DNA of 64,000 bases from Burkholderiaceae bacterium (GCA_024235895.1 JACKLM010000005.1:186001-250000); one strand, 5' to 3'. Positions 17,357-26,001 are shown, counted from the first letter of the stretch. Notes: generated by a model not told the origin, from the sequence alone. Numbers and translations are program-made.

Positions 17357-19156
17357 ATGGCCACGGTCGAAGTCAAGGTCCCGGATATCGGCGACTTCAA
17401 GGAGGTTGCCGTCATCGAGCTGCTGGTCGCGCCCGGCGATGCGGTCGCCGTCGAGCAGAGCCTGATCACCGTCGAGAGCGACAAGGCGTCGATGGAGATC
17501 CCGTCGTCGCACGCCGGCGTCGTCGAGTCGATGCGCGTGGCGCTGGGCGACAAGGTCAGCGAGGGCTCGGCGATCCTGACGCTGCGCGTCGAGGGCGCGG
17601 CCGCGGCGGCGCCGGCGAGCGTGGCAGCGGCGCCAGCGCCCGCAGCGCCGTCGCCCGCGGCCCCGCAAGCGGCGCCGGCGGCCGCCGCGCCGGCGCCTGC
17701 CGCCGCCGTCCACACCGGCGGCGCCGACCTGGAGTGCGACCTGCTCGTGCTCGGCGCCGGCCCGGGGGGCTACTCGGCCGCGTTCCGCGCCGCCGACCTC
17801 GGGATGAAGGTCGTGCTCGTCGAGCGCTACCCGACGCTCGGCGGCGTGTGCCTGAACGTCGGCTGCATCCCGAGCAAGGCGCTGCTGCACGTCGCCGCGG
17901 TGATCGACGAGGTCGCGCATTTCGGCGCCCTCGGTGTGGACTTCGGTGCACCACAGATCGACCCGGCCAAGCTGCTCGCGCACAAGAACAAGGTCGTCGG
18001 CAAGCTGACCGGTGGCCTCGCGGCGATGGCCAAGATGCGCAAGGTCACGATCGTGCGCGGCTACGGCGTCTTCGCCGACCCGCACCATGTCGTCGTCGAG
18101 GAGACGACCGGCGACGGCCAGGCCAAGACCGGCACGACCAAGACCGTCAAGTTCGGCCAGTGCATCGTCGCCGCCGGGTCGCAGGCGGTGCGGCTGCCGT
18201 TCCTGCCCGACGACCCGCGCATCGTCGACTCGACCGGCGCGCTGCAGCTGCGGCAGGTGCCGAAGAAGATGCTCGTCATCGGCGGCGGCATCATCGGCCT
18301 GGAGATGGGCACCGTCTACTCGACGCTGGGCGCGCGGCTGGACGTGGTCGAGATGCTCGACGGCCTGATGCAGGGCGCCGACCGCGACCTGGTCAAGGTC
18401 TGGCAGAAGACGAACGCGCGCCGCTTCGACCAGATCATGCTGAAGACCAAGACGGTGGGCGCGGAGGCGACCCCCGAGGGCATCCGGGTCCGCTTCGAGG
18501 GGCTGGACGGCAAGACGAGCGACGGGATGTACGACCTCGTGCTGCAGGCGGTGGGACGCAGCCCGAACGGGCGCAAGATCGGCGCCGACAAGGCCGGCCT
18601 GGTCGTCGACGGGCGCGGATTCGTGCCCGTGGACGCGCAGATGCGGACCAACGTCGCGCATATCTTCGCCATCGGCGACATCGTCGGCCAGCCGATGCTG
18701 GCGCACAAGGCGGTGCACGAGGCGCATGTCGCGGCCGAGGTCGCCGCCGGGCACAAGAGCGCGTTCGACGCGCGCGTGATCCCGAGCGTGGCCTACACCG
18801 ACCCCGAGGTCGCCTGGGTCGGGCTGACCGAGGACGAGGCCAAGGCCAAGGGGGTCAAGGTCACGAAGGGCCTGTTCCCGTGGACCGCCAGCGGGCGCGC
18901 GATCGCCAACGGCCGCGACGAGGGCTTCACCAAGCTGCTGTTCGACGACGAGACGCACCGCATCGTCGGCGGCGGCATCGTCGGCACGCACGCCGGCGAC
19001 ATGATCGGCGAGGTCGCGCTGGCGATCGAGATGGGCGCCGACGCGATCGACATCGGCAAGACCATCCACCCGCACCCGACGCTGGGCGAGAGCATCGGGA
19101 TGGCGGCCGAGGTGGCGCACGGCTCGTGCACCGACATGCCGCCGGCGCGGCGCTGA
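17357..19156 (+). CDS. lpdA: Dihydrolipoyl dehydrogenase (E3) with N-terminal lipoyl domain
   Basis: 599 residues. An extra N-terminal lipoyl domain (VESDKASMEIPSSH, nearly identical to that of aceF) and an Ala/Pro linker precede the flavoprotein. The E3 part has the FAD site LLVLGAGPGGYSAAFRAADL, the redox disulfide GGVCLNVGCIPSK, the NAD site VIGGGIIGLEMGT, the second FAD motif HIFAIGDIVG and the C-terminal HPHPTLGES with the catalytic His-Glu. It reoxidises dihydrolipoamide with NAD+. Two ATGs compete (17351, 17357); the GGGAGG at 17344–17349 is well spaced only for 17357. A lipoyl-E3 fusion is common in Neisseria and Burkholderiales. Confidence 0.96.
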   Translation: MATVEVKVPDIGDFKEVAVIELLVAPGDAVAVEQSLITVESDKASMEIPSSHAGVVESMRVALGDKVSEGSAILTLRVEGAAAAAPASVAAAPAPAAPSPAAPQAAPAAAAPAPAAAVHTGGADLECDLLVLGAGPGGYSAAFRAADLGMKVVLVERYPTLGGVCLNVGCIPSKALLHVAAVIDEVAHFGALGVDFGAPQIDPAKLLAHKNKVVGKLTGGLAAMAKMRKVTIVRGYGVFADPHHVVVEETTGDGQAKTGTTKTVKFGQCIVAAGSQAVRLPFLPDDPRIVDSTGALQLRQVPKKMLVIGGGIIGLEMGTVYSTLGARLDVVEMLDGLMQGADRDLVKVWQKTNARRFDQIMLKTKTVGAEATPEGIRVRFEGLDGKTSDGMYDLVLQAVGRSPNGRKIGADKAGLVVDGRGFVPVDAQMRTNVAHIFAIGDIVGQPMLAHKAVHEAHVAAEVAAGHKSAFDARVIPSVAYTDPEVAWVGLTEDEAKAKGVKVTKGLFPWTASGRAIANGRDEGFTKLLFDDETHRIVGGGIVGTHAGDMIGEVALAIEMGADAIDIGKTIHPHPTLGESIGMAAEVAHGSCTDMPPARR

Positions 19157-19773
19157 GACGGGATCGCGTTCAAGCCTTCAACTTGCGCTCGCGGTCGAGC
19201 GGCCGCGAACGGCACGTTGCCGTCACTCGCCGAAGTCAGTCCTTCGCTTCTCCTGGCGTTCGATGTGCCAGCGTGCCAAGGCCGGCGGGCACCCTCCCAC
19301 TCCATGTCCCCCGGGCCGGGCTGCGCCCGCCCCTCCTCCTTTACTTCCGTGGGAGGGTGCCCGCCGACCTTGGCCTGCCACCGCCCGGGTTTTCGACCGT
19401 CGAACACCAACACGGTGGCCTGCCGAGGGCGGCGGGTGACCTTGACCGTAAGTAAAGGAGGAGCCGGCGGCGCAGCCGACGGCGGGGGACATGGAGGGCA
19501 AGGGCACCCGCCGTCCTCGGCTCGCGCGGTCGTGGCACGTCAGACCAGCGAGGGGGACGGTGTGAGTGGTGGCAACTTACCCACGGCGGTCAATCGCCGC
19601 CAACCAAGTCCTTGTCGATCGAACGCAAACGCGCATGAGTCGACCCGAGGCCCGACCGGACTTGGACGGTCCGGGCACGACGGCGGTGGCGCGCGTTGTC
19701 GCTCCGCCTCGAACGCCCTTCGCATGCCGGCGGTCAACGGCACCTGCGGCCCTCGGCAGGCCGCTGTGCAGGT
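19157..19773. other. Convergent intergenic region, no gene seen
   Basis: This 617-bp gap lies between lpdA (ending 19156) and the leftward HiPIP gene (ending 19774). It holds the palindromic repeat element described separately. The remaining part, about 19531–19773, shows no ORF with normal codon use and no RNA gene that I can recognise. Several short frames pass through, but all come from the repeat or from GC bias. Confidence 0.6.
19228..19530. repeat. Palindromic intergenic repeat element, copy 1
   Basis: The element starts with CGCCGAAGTC. A 25-nt arm at 19276–19300 pairs with 19349–19373 with a single mismatch, enclosing a 48-nt loop with a CTCCTCCTTTACTTCCG stretch. A second, inverted partial copy follows at about 19446–19510 (GTAAGTAAAGGAGGAG onward). 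A related element lies at 25418–25625. Both are between the 3' ends of convergent genes. Such elements are often mistaken for short coding frames. A role in transcription termination or mRNA stability is possible but not shown. Confidence 0.75.
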
Positions 19774-20085
19774 CTAGGACTTCGGCCGTTTCGCGAACGC
19801 GCTGCACCAGCCGCGTTCGTCGACCTGGGAGCCCGGGAACAGCGGGCAGCCGCCGACGGCGTCGCCGGGCTTGCCCTGCCACAGCGCGCAGGCACCGCAG
19901 CGCTGGCCGGCGGCGTACTGCTTGAAGCGGGACCGGTCGGCGCGCGCGGCGTCGGCGACATAGCCCAGCGCCCTGGCCTGCTGGCTCGTCTCGTCGACCA
20001 TCGACGCGTTTGCGACGCCCCCGGCCAGCAGGGCGGCGCCGGCCACCGGCACGATGCGGATGAAGCGGCGGCGGGTCGTCCCCAT
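19774..20085 (-). CDS. High-potential iron–sulfur protein (HiPIP)
   Basis: 103 residues. A twin-arginine signal (TTRRRFIRIVPVAG, then ALLAGGVANA) exports the folded protein to the periplasm. The mature part has the four cysteines that bind a [4Fe-4S] cluster, spaced as in HiPIPs: CGAC (two), GGCPLFPG and GWCSAF. HiPIPs are soluble high-potential electron carriers, for example to photosynthetic reaction centres or cytochrome oxidases in purple and related Betaproteobacteria. The ATG at 20085 places the signal correctly. It lies 14 bp downstream of the Nudix gene on the same strand. Confidence 0.95.
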   Translation of the reverse strand: MGTTRRRFIRIVPVAGAALLAGGVANASMVDETSQQARALGYVADAARADRSRFKQYAAGQRCGACALWQGKPGDAVGGCPLFPGSQVDERGWCSAFAKRPKS

Positions 20086-20099
20086 GATCGGCTCCCAAG

Positions 20100-20645
20100 T
20101 CAGCGGATATCGCCCGCGTGCAGCTCGAAGCGCCCCTGCGCGCGGTCGGCGAAGAAGTGTCGCAGCGTCTCGCGCACGGTGCGGAACGCGATCTCGTCCC
20201 AGGGCACCTCATGCTCGGCGAACAGCCGCGCCTCGATCGTCTCCGGCCCGGGGGCGAAGCGGTCGTCGAGCAGCCGCGCGCGGTAGAAGAAATGCACCTG
20301 CCCGACCGGCACGACGTTGAGCACGGTAAAGAGCGCTTCGAGCTCGATCCGCGCACCGGCCTCCTCGTCGGTCTCGCGGCGCGCGCCCTCCGCGGTCGTC
20401 TCGCCGAGTTCGAGAAACCCCGCCGGTAGCGTCCAAAGCCCGCGCCGCGGCTCGATCGCGCGCCGGCACAGCAGCACGCGCTGCTCCCACACCGGCACCG
20501 TGCCGACGACGTTGATCGGGTTCTCGTAGTGGATCTCGCCGCAGGCGATGCACACGGCGCGCTCGCGGTTGTCGTCGGCAGGGACCCGGTATTCGGCGGC
20601 GGCGCCGCACAGGCGGCAGTGCTTGATCCGGCGGGCGACGAGCAT
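20100..20645 (-). CDS. Zinc-ribbon Nudix hydrolase
   Basis: 181 residues. An N-terminal zinc ribbon (HCRLCG ... CIACGEIHYENP) precedes a Nudix domain whose box is complete: G-x5-E-x7-RE-x2-EE-x-G in GFLELGETTAEGARRETDEE plus AG. This architecture is shared by NudC-like and ADP-ribose/NADH pyrophosphatases. The enzyme should cleave a nucleoside diphosphate linked to another group; the substrate is unknown. The frame stays open far upstream, but the ATG at 20645 begins right before the zinc ribbon. It is upstream of the HiPIP gene with a 14-bp gap. Confidence 0.9.
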   Translation of the reverse strand: MLVARRIKHCRLCGAAAEYRVPADDNRERAVCIACGEIHYENPINVVGTVPVWEQRVLLCRRAIEPRRGLWTLPAGFLELGETTAEGARRETDEEAGARIELEALFTVLNVVPVGQVHFFYRARLLDDRFAPGPETIEARLFAEHEVPWDEIAFRTVRETLRHFFADRAQGRFELHAGDIR

Positions 20646-20743
20646 GCCGGCAGTGTAGCGGCGCGCATGGCATGATCGACCGAGCGGCCTGCCGCGCGCC
20701 GGCGCTTGCACGGGTTGGGTTGTCCCACCCACGCCGGCGAGCG

Positions 20744-20761
20744 CCCCGGCCTTTGCCGGGG
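20744..20761. other. Short GC-rich hairpin in a divergent promoter region
   Basis: CCCCGGC and GCCGGGG form a 7-bp stem with a CTTT loop between the Nudix and maiA genes, which diverge here. No T-run follows, so it is not a normal terminator. A function is not evident. Confidence 0.4.
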
Positions 20762-20825
20762 TCGGGCGCGATGCGGTCGTGCGGCTCGGGTGGTCGCGTG
20801 CTCGTACGTGTGAGGAGATCTCCTG

Positions 20826-21464
20826 ATGGCGCTTGCCCTGTACAGCTTCTTTCGGTCGTCGGCCTCGTACCGGGTGCGCATCGCGCTCGCGCTCAAGGGG
20901 CTGGCCTGGGACTACCGCGGCGTCGACCTGCCCGGCAAGGCGCATCTCGGCGAGGACTACGGCGCGGTGTCGGCGTCGCGGCTGGTGCCACTGCTGGTCG
21001 ACGGCGACGCCGTGCTGACGCAGTCGCTGGCCATCATCGAGTACCTCGACGAGACGCATCCCGAACCGCCGCTGCTGCCGGCCGACCCGCTGCAGCGCGC
21101 CCGCGTGCGCGCGATCGCGATGGACATCGCGTGCGAGATCCACCCGCTGAACAACCTGCGCGTGCTGCACTACCTGGCCGGGCCGATGCAGCTCGGCGAG
21201 GACGCGCGCAACCGCTGGTACCGGCACTGGGTCGAGACCGGGCTGGAGGTCGTCGAGCGCCAGCTTGCCGCGCGTCCCGGGCGCTTCTGCGATGGCGACG
21301 CGCCGACGATGGCCGACTGCTGCCTGGTGCCGCAGATCTTCAACGCCAGGCGCTACGACTGCCGGCTCGACCACGTGCCGAACGTGATGCGCGTCTTCGA
21401 CACCTGCATGGCGCTGCCGGCGTTCGAGCAGACGCGCCCCGAGCGCTGCCCCGACGCCAGGTGA
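20826..21464 (+). CDS. maiA: Maleylacetoacetate isomerase (zeta-class glutathione transferase)
   Basis: 212 residues with a thioredoxin-like N-terminal domain (LYSFFRSSASYRVRIALALK) and a helical C-terminal domain. Zeta-class enzymes isomerise maleylacetoacetate or maleylpyruvate to the fumaryl form with glutathione, in tyrosine or gentisate breakdown. The active-site motif is SSAS rather than the common SSCS, so the motif cysteine is absent while the serines remain. The GSH-binding QSLAIIEYLDE is intact. ATG at 20826 follows a GGAGATCTCCTG leader. The stop overlaps the GTG start of pgeF. No other ring-cleavage gene is nearby. Confidence 0.88.
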   Translation: MALALYSFFRSSASYRVRIALALKGLAWDYRGVDLPGKAHLGEDYGAVSASRLVPLLVDGDAVLTQSLAIIEYLDETHPEPPLLPADPLQRARVRAIAMDIACEIHPLNNLRVLHYLAGPMQLGEDARNRWYRHWVETGLEVVERQLAARPGRFCDGDAPTMADCCLVPQIFNARRYDCRLDHVPNVMRVFDTCMALPAFEQTRPERCPDAR

Positions 21465-22243
21465 CGAACGCGTCTTCTCCGCCCGTGCTGCGCCCGGACT
21501 GGTCGGCGCCAGTTGGCGCGCTGTGCAGCACGCGCGCCGGCGGCGTCAGCACCGCGCCCTGGGCCGGTCTGAACCTGGGCGACGCGGTCGGCGACGACCC
21601 GGCCGCGGTGGCCGAGAACCGCCGCCGCTTCGCGTCGTGGCTCGAGGGGGCGCGCCCGGTCTGGATGCGCCAGGTCCACGGCACGCGCGTACTGCATCTG
21701 ACGCCGTCCGAGCCGCACGACCTGGACGCCGAGCCGCCCGAGGCCGACGCCGCCTGGACCGACGCGCGCGGGCTGGCCTGCGTCGTGCAGGTCGCCGATT
21801 GCATGCCGGTGCTGCTGGCCGCGGCCGACGGCCGCGCGGTCGCGGCGGCGCATGCCGGCTGGCGCGGGCTGGCCGCCGGCGTGCTGGAGTCGACGCTGGC
21901 CGCCTTGCGGGAAGGCGCCGGCGTGCCGCCGTCCCAGGTCGATGCCTGGATCGGACCTTGCATCGGGCCACGGCGGTTCGAGGTCGGGCCCGACGTGCTC
22001 GCGGCCCTTGGCGAGCACGCGCCGTCCGGCACTCGGTCGGCGTTCCTGTCGCGCCCGCGGCCCGATGGCAGCCCGCGCTGGCTGGCCGACCTGCCTGCAC
22101 TGGCCCGGGCCCGATTGCAGGCGGCCGGTGCGCGCTCGATCGCCGGCGGCGCGTGGTGCACCGCCGACGACGGCTCACGTTTCTTTTCGTACCGGCGCGA
22201 CGGCGTCACCGGGCGCATGGCCGCGGCCGTCTGGCGTCGCTGA
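21461..22243 (+). CDS. pgeF: YfiH/PgeF family protein (laccase-domain, peptidoglycan editing factor)
   Basis: 260 residues. The family signatures are present: WMRQVHGTRVLHL, the metal-site loop VVQVADCMPVLLAA, AAAHAGWRGLAAGVLE, and WIGPCIGPRRFEVGPDV, giving the conserved His, Cys and His. Members were called polyphenol oxidases; later work links them to purine nucleoside cleavage and to removal of misincorporated L-Ser from peptidoglycan. The start is GTG at 21461, overlapping the maiA stop as GTGA; no suitable ATG exists before the conserved region. The 3' end overlaps the convergent small membrane protein gene by 69 bp. Confidence 0.9.
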   Translation: MTNASSPPVLRPDWSAPVGALCSTRAGGVSTAPWAGLNLGDAVGDDPAAVAENRRRFASWLEGARPVWMRQVHGTRVLHLTPSEPHDLDAEPPEADAAWTDARGLACVVQVADCMPVLLAAADGRAVAAAHAGWRGLAAGVLESTLAALREGAGVPPSQVDAWIGPCIGPRRFEVGPDVLAALGEHAPSGTRSAFLSRPRPDGSPRWLADLPALARARLQAAGARSIAGGAWCTADDGSRFFSYRRDGVTGRMAAAVWRR

Positions 22244-22567
22244 CGGGCCCGCCGGCCACGGCGACGATGTCGCGCCGGGCCGATCCGGCGTCGGGGGCCC
22301 GACGACTGCGACCAGGGGTGGCGCGGACGGCGGTTCGGTCGGGGGCGCGTCGGCGCGCTCTGGCGATTCGGCCGCCTCGGCCGCGCGCCGCGCGCGCCGG
22401 CGCTGCGGGGTGCCGAGGATGTACAGCACGAGGCCCAGCGGCAGCACCCCGTACAACGCGAGCGTGATCAGCGCGCCGACGATCGTTCCCTGAGGCGACA
22501 TGGCCTCGGCCAGTGCCATCATCAGCACGACGTAGGCCCAGGCCACGGCGACGAGATGCAGATGCAA
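22175..22567 (-). CDS. Small membrane protein of unknown function
   Basis: 130 residues. Two membrane helices (HLVAVAWAYVVLMMALAEA and IVGALITLALYGVLPLGLVL) are followed by an Arg/Ala stretch and a low-complexity Pro-rich cytoplasmic tail. The N-terminal half looks like a conserved Burkholderiales membrane protein often seen near PHA genes; I recognise no function. Its last 69 bp overlap the end of pgeF on the other strand, and that part (the Pro-rich tail) may not be conserved. It diverges from phaC across 128 bp. A CTTTCC/GGAAAG repeat (22570–22582) sits just before its start. Confidence 0.7.
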   Translation of the reverse strand: MHLHLVAVAWAYVVLMMALAEAMSPQGTIVGALITLALYGVLPLGLVLYILGTPQRRRARRAAEAAESPERADAPPTEPPSAPPLVAVVGPPTPDRPGATSSPWPAGPSATPDGRGHAPGDAVAPVRKET

Positions 22568-22695
22568 GGCTTTCCCGGAAAGTGAAAACAGGTCCCGCGG
22601 CGTGCAACGATTGTCAAACGCGGGTAAGCCGTCTGGCGTAAAACCCGCGATGAACGAGAACGAGCCGGCGGGATCGAGGCAACGAGGAGACGACC

Positions 22696-24423
22696 TTGGG
22701 CGACGAGCTTAAACGCGAACCCGCCGCGACGGCGCCGCAGGCCGCGGCTCTCGGGGTCGCGGTCGGGGACATCTGGAAGTCCCTGGGCAGCCTGAACCTG
22801 CCGGCGCAGGCGCTGGACGCCGTGCGGGCCGAATATGTCAGGCAGGCCAGCGAGATCTGGAACCAGGCGCTCGGCGCGTCGGCGCAAGGCGCGTCTGGCC
22901 CGCGTGCGCCGATGCCCGATCGGCGCTTCGCGGCCGAGCCTTGGCACGACAACCCGCTGGCCGCGTACACGGCGCGGATGTACCTGCTCAACGCACGCAC
23001 GATGATGCAGCTGGCCGAGGCGGTCGAGGGCGACGACAAGACGCGTGCGCGGCTGCGCTTCGCGGTCCAGCAGTGGGTCGATGCCGCCAGCCCGAGCAAC
23101 GTCCTGGCGCTCAACCCCGATGCCATCGCCAAGGCGGTGCAGACGCAGGGCGCCAGCCTCGCGCAGGGGGTGCGCAACCTGCTCGAGGACCTGCGCAAGG
23201 GCCACCTGTCGCAGACCGACGAGAGCGTGTTCGAGGTCGGGCGCAACGTCGCGACGAGCGAGGGCAGCGTCGTGTTCGAGAACGAGCTGTTCCAGCTCAT
23301 CGAGTACGCGCCGCTGACGGCCAAGGTGCACGAGCGGCCAATGCTGTTCGTGCCGCCGTGCATCAACAAGTACTACATCCTCGACCTGCAGCCCGACAAC
23401 TCCGTCATCCGGTATACGGTCGAGCAGGGGCACCGCGTCTTCGTCGTCAGCTGGGTCAACCCGGATGCGTCGCTCGCGCACCTGGGCTGGGACGACTACA
23501 TCGAACGCGGCCCGATCGAGGCGATCCGCGTCGTGCGCGAGATCACCGGCGCCGAGACGATCAACGCGCTCGGTTTCTGCGTCGGCGGCACGATCCTGAG
23601 CACCGCGCTGGCGGTGCTGGCGGCGCGCGGTGCGCGCCTGGGCAAGCCACGCGCCAGCGATTTCCACCCGGTGCACTCGCTGACGCTGCTGACGACGCTG
23701 CTGGACTTCGCCGACACCGGCATCCTCGACATCTTCGTCGACGAGGCCGCGGTGCAGTTGCGCGAGATGACGATAGGCGCGGATGCGCCCGGCGGCCCGG
23801 GGCTGCTCGGCGGGCAGGAGCTGGCAACGACATTCAGCTTCCTGCGCCCGAACGAGCTGGTGTGGAACTACGTGGTCGGCAACTACCTCAAGGGCGAGTC
23901 GCCGCCCGCGTTCGACCTGCTGTACTGGAACGGCGACTCGACCAACCTGCCGGGCCCGATGTACTGCTGGTACTTGCGCCACACCTACCTGCAGGACGAG
24001 CTGAAGCGGCCGGGCCGGCTGACGGTGTGCGGCGAGAAGGTCGACCTGGCGGCAGTGCGCGCGCCGGTCTTCGTCTACGCGTCGCGCGAGGACCACATCG
24101 TGCCGTGGACCTCGGCCTACGCGTCGACGCAGATCTTCCGCGGCGACCGCCGTTTCGTGCTCGGCGCCAGCGGCCACATCGCGGGCGTCGTCAACCCGCC
24201 GGCCAAGCGCAAGCGCAGCCACTGGACCAACCCCGATCTGCCGGCGGACCCGCAGGCCTGGTTCGACGGTGCCACCGAGCATCCGGGGAGCTGGTGGACG
24301 GTCTGGTCGGACTGGCTGGCGACGCACGGCGGCAAGGTGGTGCCGGCGCCCAAGTCCCCCGGCAGCCGGCGTCACAAGCCCATCGAGCCCGCGCCCGGGC
24401 GCTACGTCAAGGCCAAGGCCTGA
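22696..24423 (+). CDS. phaC: Class I poly(3-hydroxyalkanoate) synthase
   Basis: 575 residues. The enzyme polymerises (R)-3-hydroxybutyryl-CoA into PHB on the granule surface. The lipase-like box is GFCVGGT with catalytic Cys295; Asp466 (SREDHIVPW) and His494 (ASGHIAGVVNPP) complete the triad. The C-terminal WWTVWSDWLA and APGRYVKAKA are typical of class I synthases. The start is TTG at 22696, five bases after GAGGAGA; the ATG at 22650 is in another frame and no in-frame ATG lies near the expected N-terminus. phaB follows after 121 bp. No phaA or phaR is present here. Confidence 0.95.
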   Translation: MGDELKREPAATAPQAAALGVAVGDIWKSLGSLNLPAQALDAVRAEYVRQASEIWNQALGASAQGASGPRAPMPDRRFAAEPWHDNPLAAYTARMYLLNARTMMQLAEAVEGDDKTRARLRFAVQQWVDAASPSNVLALNPDAIAKAVQTQGASLAQGVRNLLEDLRKGHLSQTDESVFEVGRNVATSEGSVVFENELFQLIEYAPLTAKVHERPMLFVPPCINKYYILDLQPDNSVIRYTVEQGHRVFVVSWVNPDASLAHLGWDDYIERGPIEAIRVVREITGAETINALGFCVGGTILSTALAVLAARGARLGKPRASDFHPVHSLTLLTTLLDFADTGILDIFVDEAAVQLREMTIGADAPGGPGLLGGQELATTFSFLRPNELVWNYVVGNYLKGESPPAFDLLYWNGDSTNLPGPMYCWYLRHTYLQDELKRPGRLTVCGEKVDLAAVRAPVFVYASREDHIVPWTSAYASTQIFRGDRRFVLGASGHIAGVVNPPAKRKRSHWTNPDLPADPQAWFDGATEHPGSWWTVWSDWLATHGGKVVPAPKSPGSRRHKPIEPAPGRYVKAKA

Positions 24424-24544
24424 TTCCCGACCGCCCTCGTCGGGCCGCGTGCCCGCCCATGCATCCCGGCAATCGGGTCAAGCATGGGTGCGCAGCCGGA
24501 TGCGGGACGCTACATTCACTTCATCGCAACCCGGAGGAAATGCC

Positions 24545-25282
24545 ATGAGTCAGAAGATCGCCTACGTCACCGGCGGCATGGGCGGCATCGGCACCGCGAT
24601 CTGCCAGCGGCTGGCCAAGGAAGGTTTCAAGGTCATCGCCGGCTGTGGGCCGACGCGCGACTTCCAGAAGTGGCTCGATGCCCAGAAGGAACTCGGCTAC
24701 GCCTTCCATGCCAGCGTCGGCAACGTCGCCGACTGGGACAGCACCGTCGCCGCCTTCACCAAGGCCAGGGAGGAGCACGGCCCGATCGACGTGCTGGTCA
24801 ACAACGCCGGCATCACGCGTGACCGCATGTTCCTGAAGATGACGCCCGATGACTGGCGCGCGGTGATCGACACCAACCTCAACAGCATGTTCAACGTCAC
24901 CAAGCAGGTGGTGCCGGACATGGTCGAGCGGGGCTGGGGCCGCATCATCCAGATCTCGTCGGTCAACGGCGAGAAGGGCCAGGCCGGCCAGACCAACTAC
25001 TCGGCCGCCAAGGCCGGCATGCACGGCTTCACGATGGCGCTGGCGCAGGAGGTGGCGTCCAAGGGCGTGACCGTCAACACCGTCAGCCCCGGCTACATTG
25101 GCACCGACATGGTGCGCGCGATCAAGCCCGAGATCCTCGAGAAGATCGTCGCCACGATCCCGGTCAAGCGCCTGGGCACGCCCGAGGAGATCGGCTCCAT
25201 CGTCGCCTGGCTGGCGGGGCCCGATTCGGGCTTCACGACCGGGGCGGACTTCAGCTGCAACGGCGGTCTGCACATGGGTTGA
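24545..25282 (+). CDS. phaB: Acetoacetyl-CoA reductase
   Basis: 245-residue short-chain dehydrogenase that reduces acetoacetyl-CoA to (R)-3-hydroxybutyryl-CoA with NADPH for PHB synthesis. The nucleotide motif is VTGGMGGIGTAICQRL; the catalytic set is Ser in IIQISSVNGEKGQAG, Tyr and Lys in QTNYSAAKAG. GYIGTDMV and the C-terminal SCNGGLHMG match PhaB closely. The frame is open from 24269, but the ATG at 24545 follows CGGAGGAAAT, a strong ribosome binding site. It is downstream of phaC, the usual phaC–(A)–B order with phaA missing. Confidence 0.95.
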   Translation: MSQKIAYVTGGMGGIGTAICQRLAKEGFKVIAGCGPTRDFQKWLDAQKELGYAFHASVGNVADWDSTVAAFTKAREEHGPIDVLVNNAGITRDRMFLKMTPDDWRAVIDTNLNSMFNVTKQVVPDMVERGWGRIIQISSVNGEKGQAGQTNYSAAKAGMHGFTMALAQEVASKGVTVNTVSPGYIGTDMVRAIKPEILEKIVATIPVKRLGTPEEIGSIVAWLAGPDSGFTTGADFSCNGGLHMG

Positions 25283-25785
25283 CGCGGGACGGGCAAGGGC
25301 TCGTCCGGGCCCTTGCTCGCCTGCAGGTGGACGCCCGCCTCTCCCAGAGCCGCTTGCGTACCGCGGCTCCAGGAATGCCTTCTTGCGTTCGGTCGTTTTT
25401 GCGACGTAGCTGCCGGGCGCCGAAGTCGGTTCTTCGCTTCTTCTGGCGTTCGACCTGCGCGCGTGCCAAGGCCGGCGGGCACCCTCCCGCTCCATGCCCG
25501 GGGACAGTGCCCCGGGCGCTCGCCAGGCACAAACAGTCCGCAGGACTGTTTGTGCCCGGGCTCGCTCCCCCGCCGTCGGCTCCTCCTCTACTTACGTGGG
25601 AGGGTCCCCGCTGGCCTCGGCTCGCGCTGGTCGTCGAATGCCACATGCGAGCAGGCCGTCAAAGACTGCAACGGACCGAATCCAGCCCTTCGATCGCAGC
25701 GCAACCCTGTGCACTCGAACGCAAGTCCGTAGCGACTCAGGGTGTCGATGCCGGCTTTCGCTGGCCCCGGCAGGTGAGGGGAGCC
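25283..25785. other. Convergent intergenic region, no gene seen
   Basis: This 503-bp gap separates phaB from the leftward DUF2788 gene. Its centre holds the second palindromic element (25418–25625). The flanks (25283–25417 and 25626–25785) contain no reading frame with native codon use and no recognisable RNA gene. Confidence 0.6.
25418..25625. repeat. Palindromic intergenic repeat element, copy 2, with inner hairpin
   Basis: It begins with the same CGCCGAAGTC sequence as copy 1 at 19228. Outer arms 25466–25488 and 25598–25620 pair at 20 of 23 positions. Inside the loop there is a perfect 14-bp stem (25526–25539 with 25543–25556) and a 3-nt GCA loop, absent from copy 1. Copy 2 also lies between the ends of convergent genes. 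It could act as a bidirectional terminator; this is inference. Confidence 0.78.
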
Positions 25786-25998
25786 TCACTCGCCGCCGAT
25801 GAACAGCTTGACGATCCCCTTGGCGACGAAGCCCAGCATCCCGAACCCCAGCACCAGCAGCAGCACGAAGGTGCCGAAGCGCCCGGCCTTGGACTCGCGC
25901 GCCAGCTGCAGGACGATGAACAACATGTACAGCATGAACGCGCCGACCCCGAAGGTCAGCCCGAACCAAGCGATCTGCTCCTCGCTGTAGCCGAACAT
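25786..25998 (-). CDS. DUF2788 family small membrane protein
   Basis: 70 residues, almost all membrane-embedded: two helices (IAWFGLTFGVGAFMLYMLFI and FVLLLVLGFGMLGFVAKGIV) joined by a short ARESKAGRFG loop. Sequence and length match the DUF2788 family of Beta- and Gammaproteobacteria, whose function is unknown. The ATG at 25998 starts MFGYSEEQ, the family N-terminus. It lies 3 bp downstream of the DUF2189 gene, so both are likely cotranscribed. It is the last gene of the leftward map–glnD–mnmH group. Confidence 0.85.
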   Translation of the reverse strand: MFGYSEEQIAWFGLTFGVGAFMLYMLFIVLQLARESKAGRFGTFVLLLVLGFGMLGFVAKGIVKLFIGGE

Positions 25999-26001
25999 CG
26001 C

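Noticed and set aside
19217..19777. Several short frames in the lpdA–HiPIP gap encoding similar GTLPLHVPR-like peptides
   Set aside because: They recur because they lie on the palindromic repeat; no ribosome sites and poor codon use.
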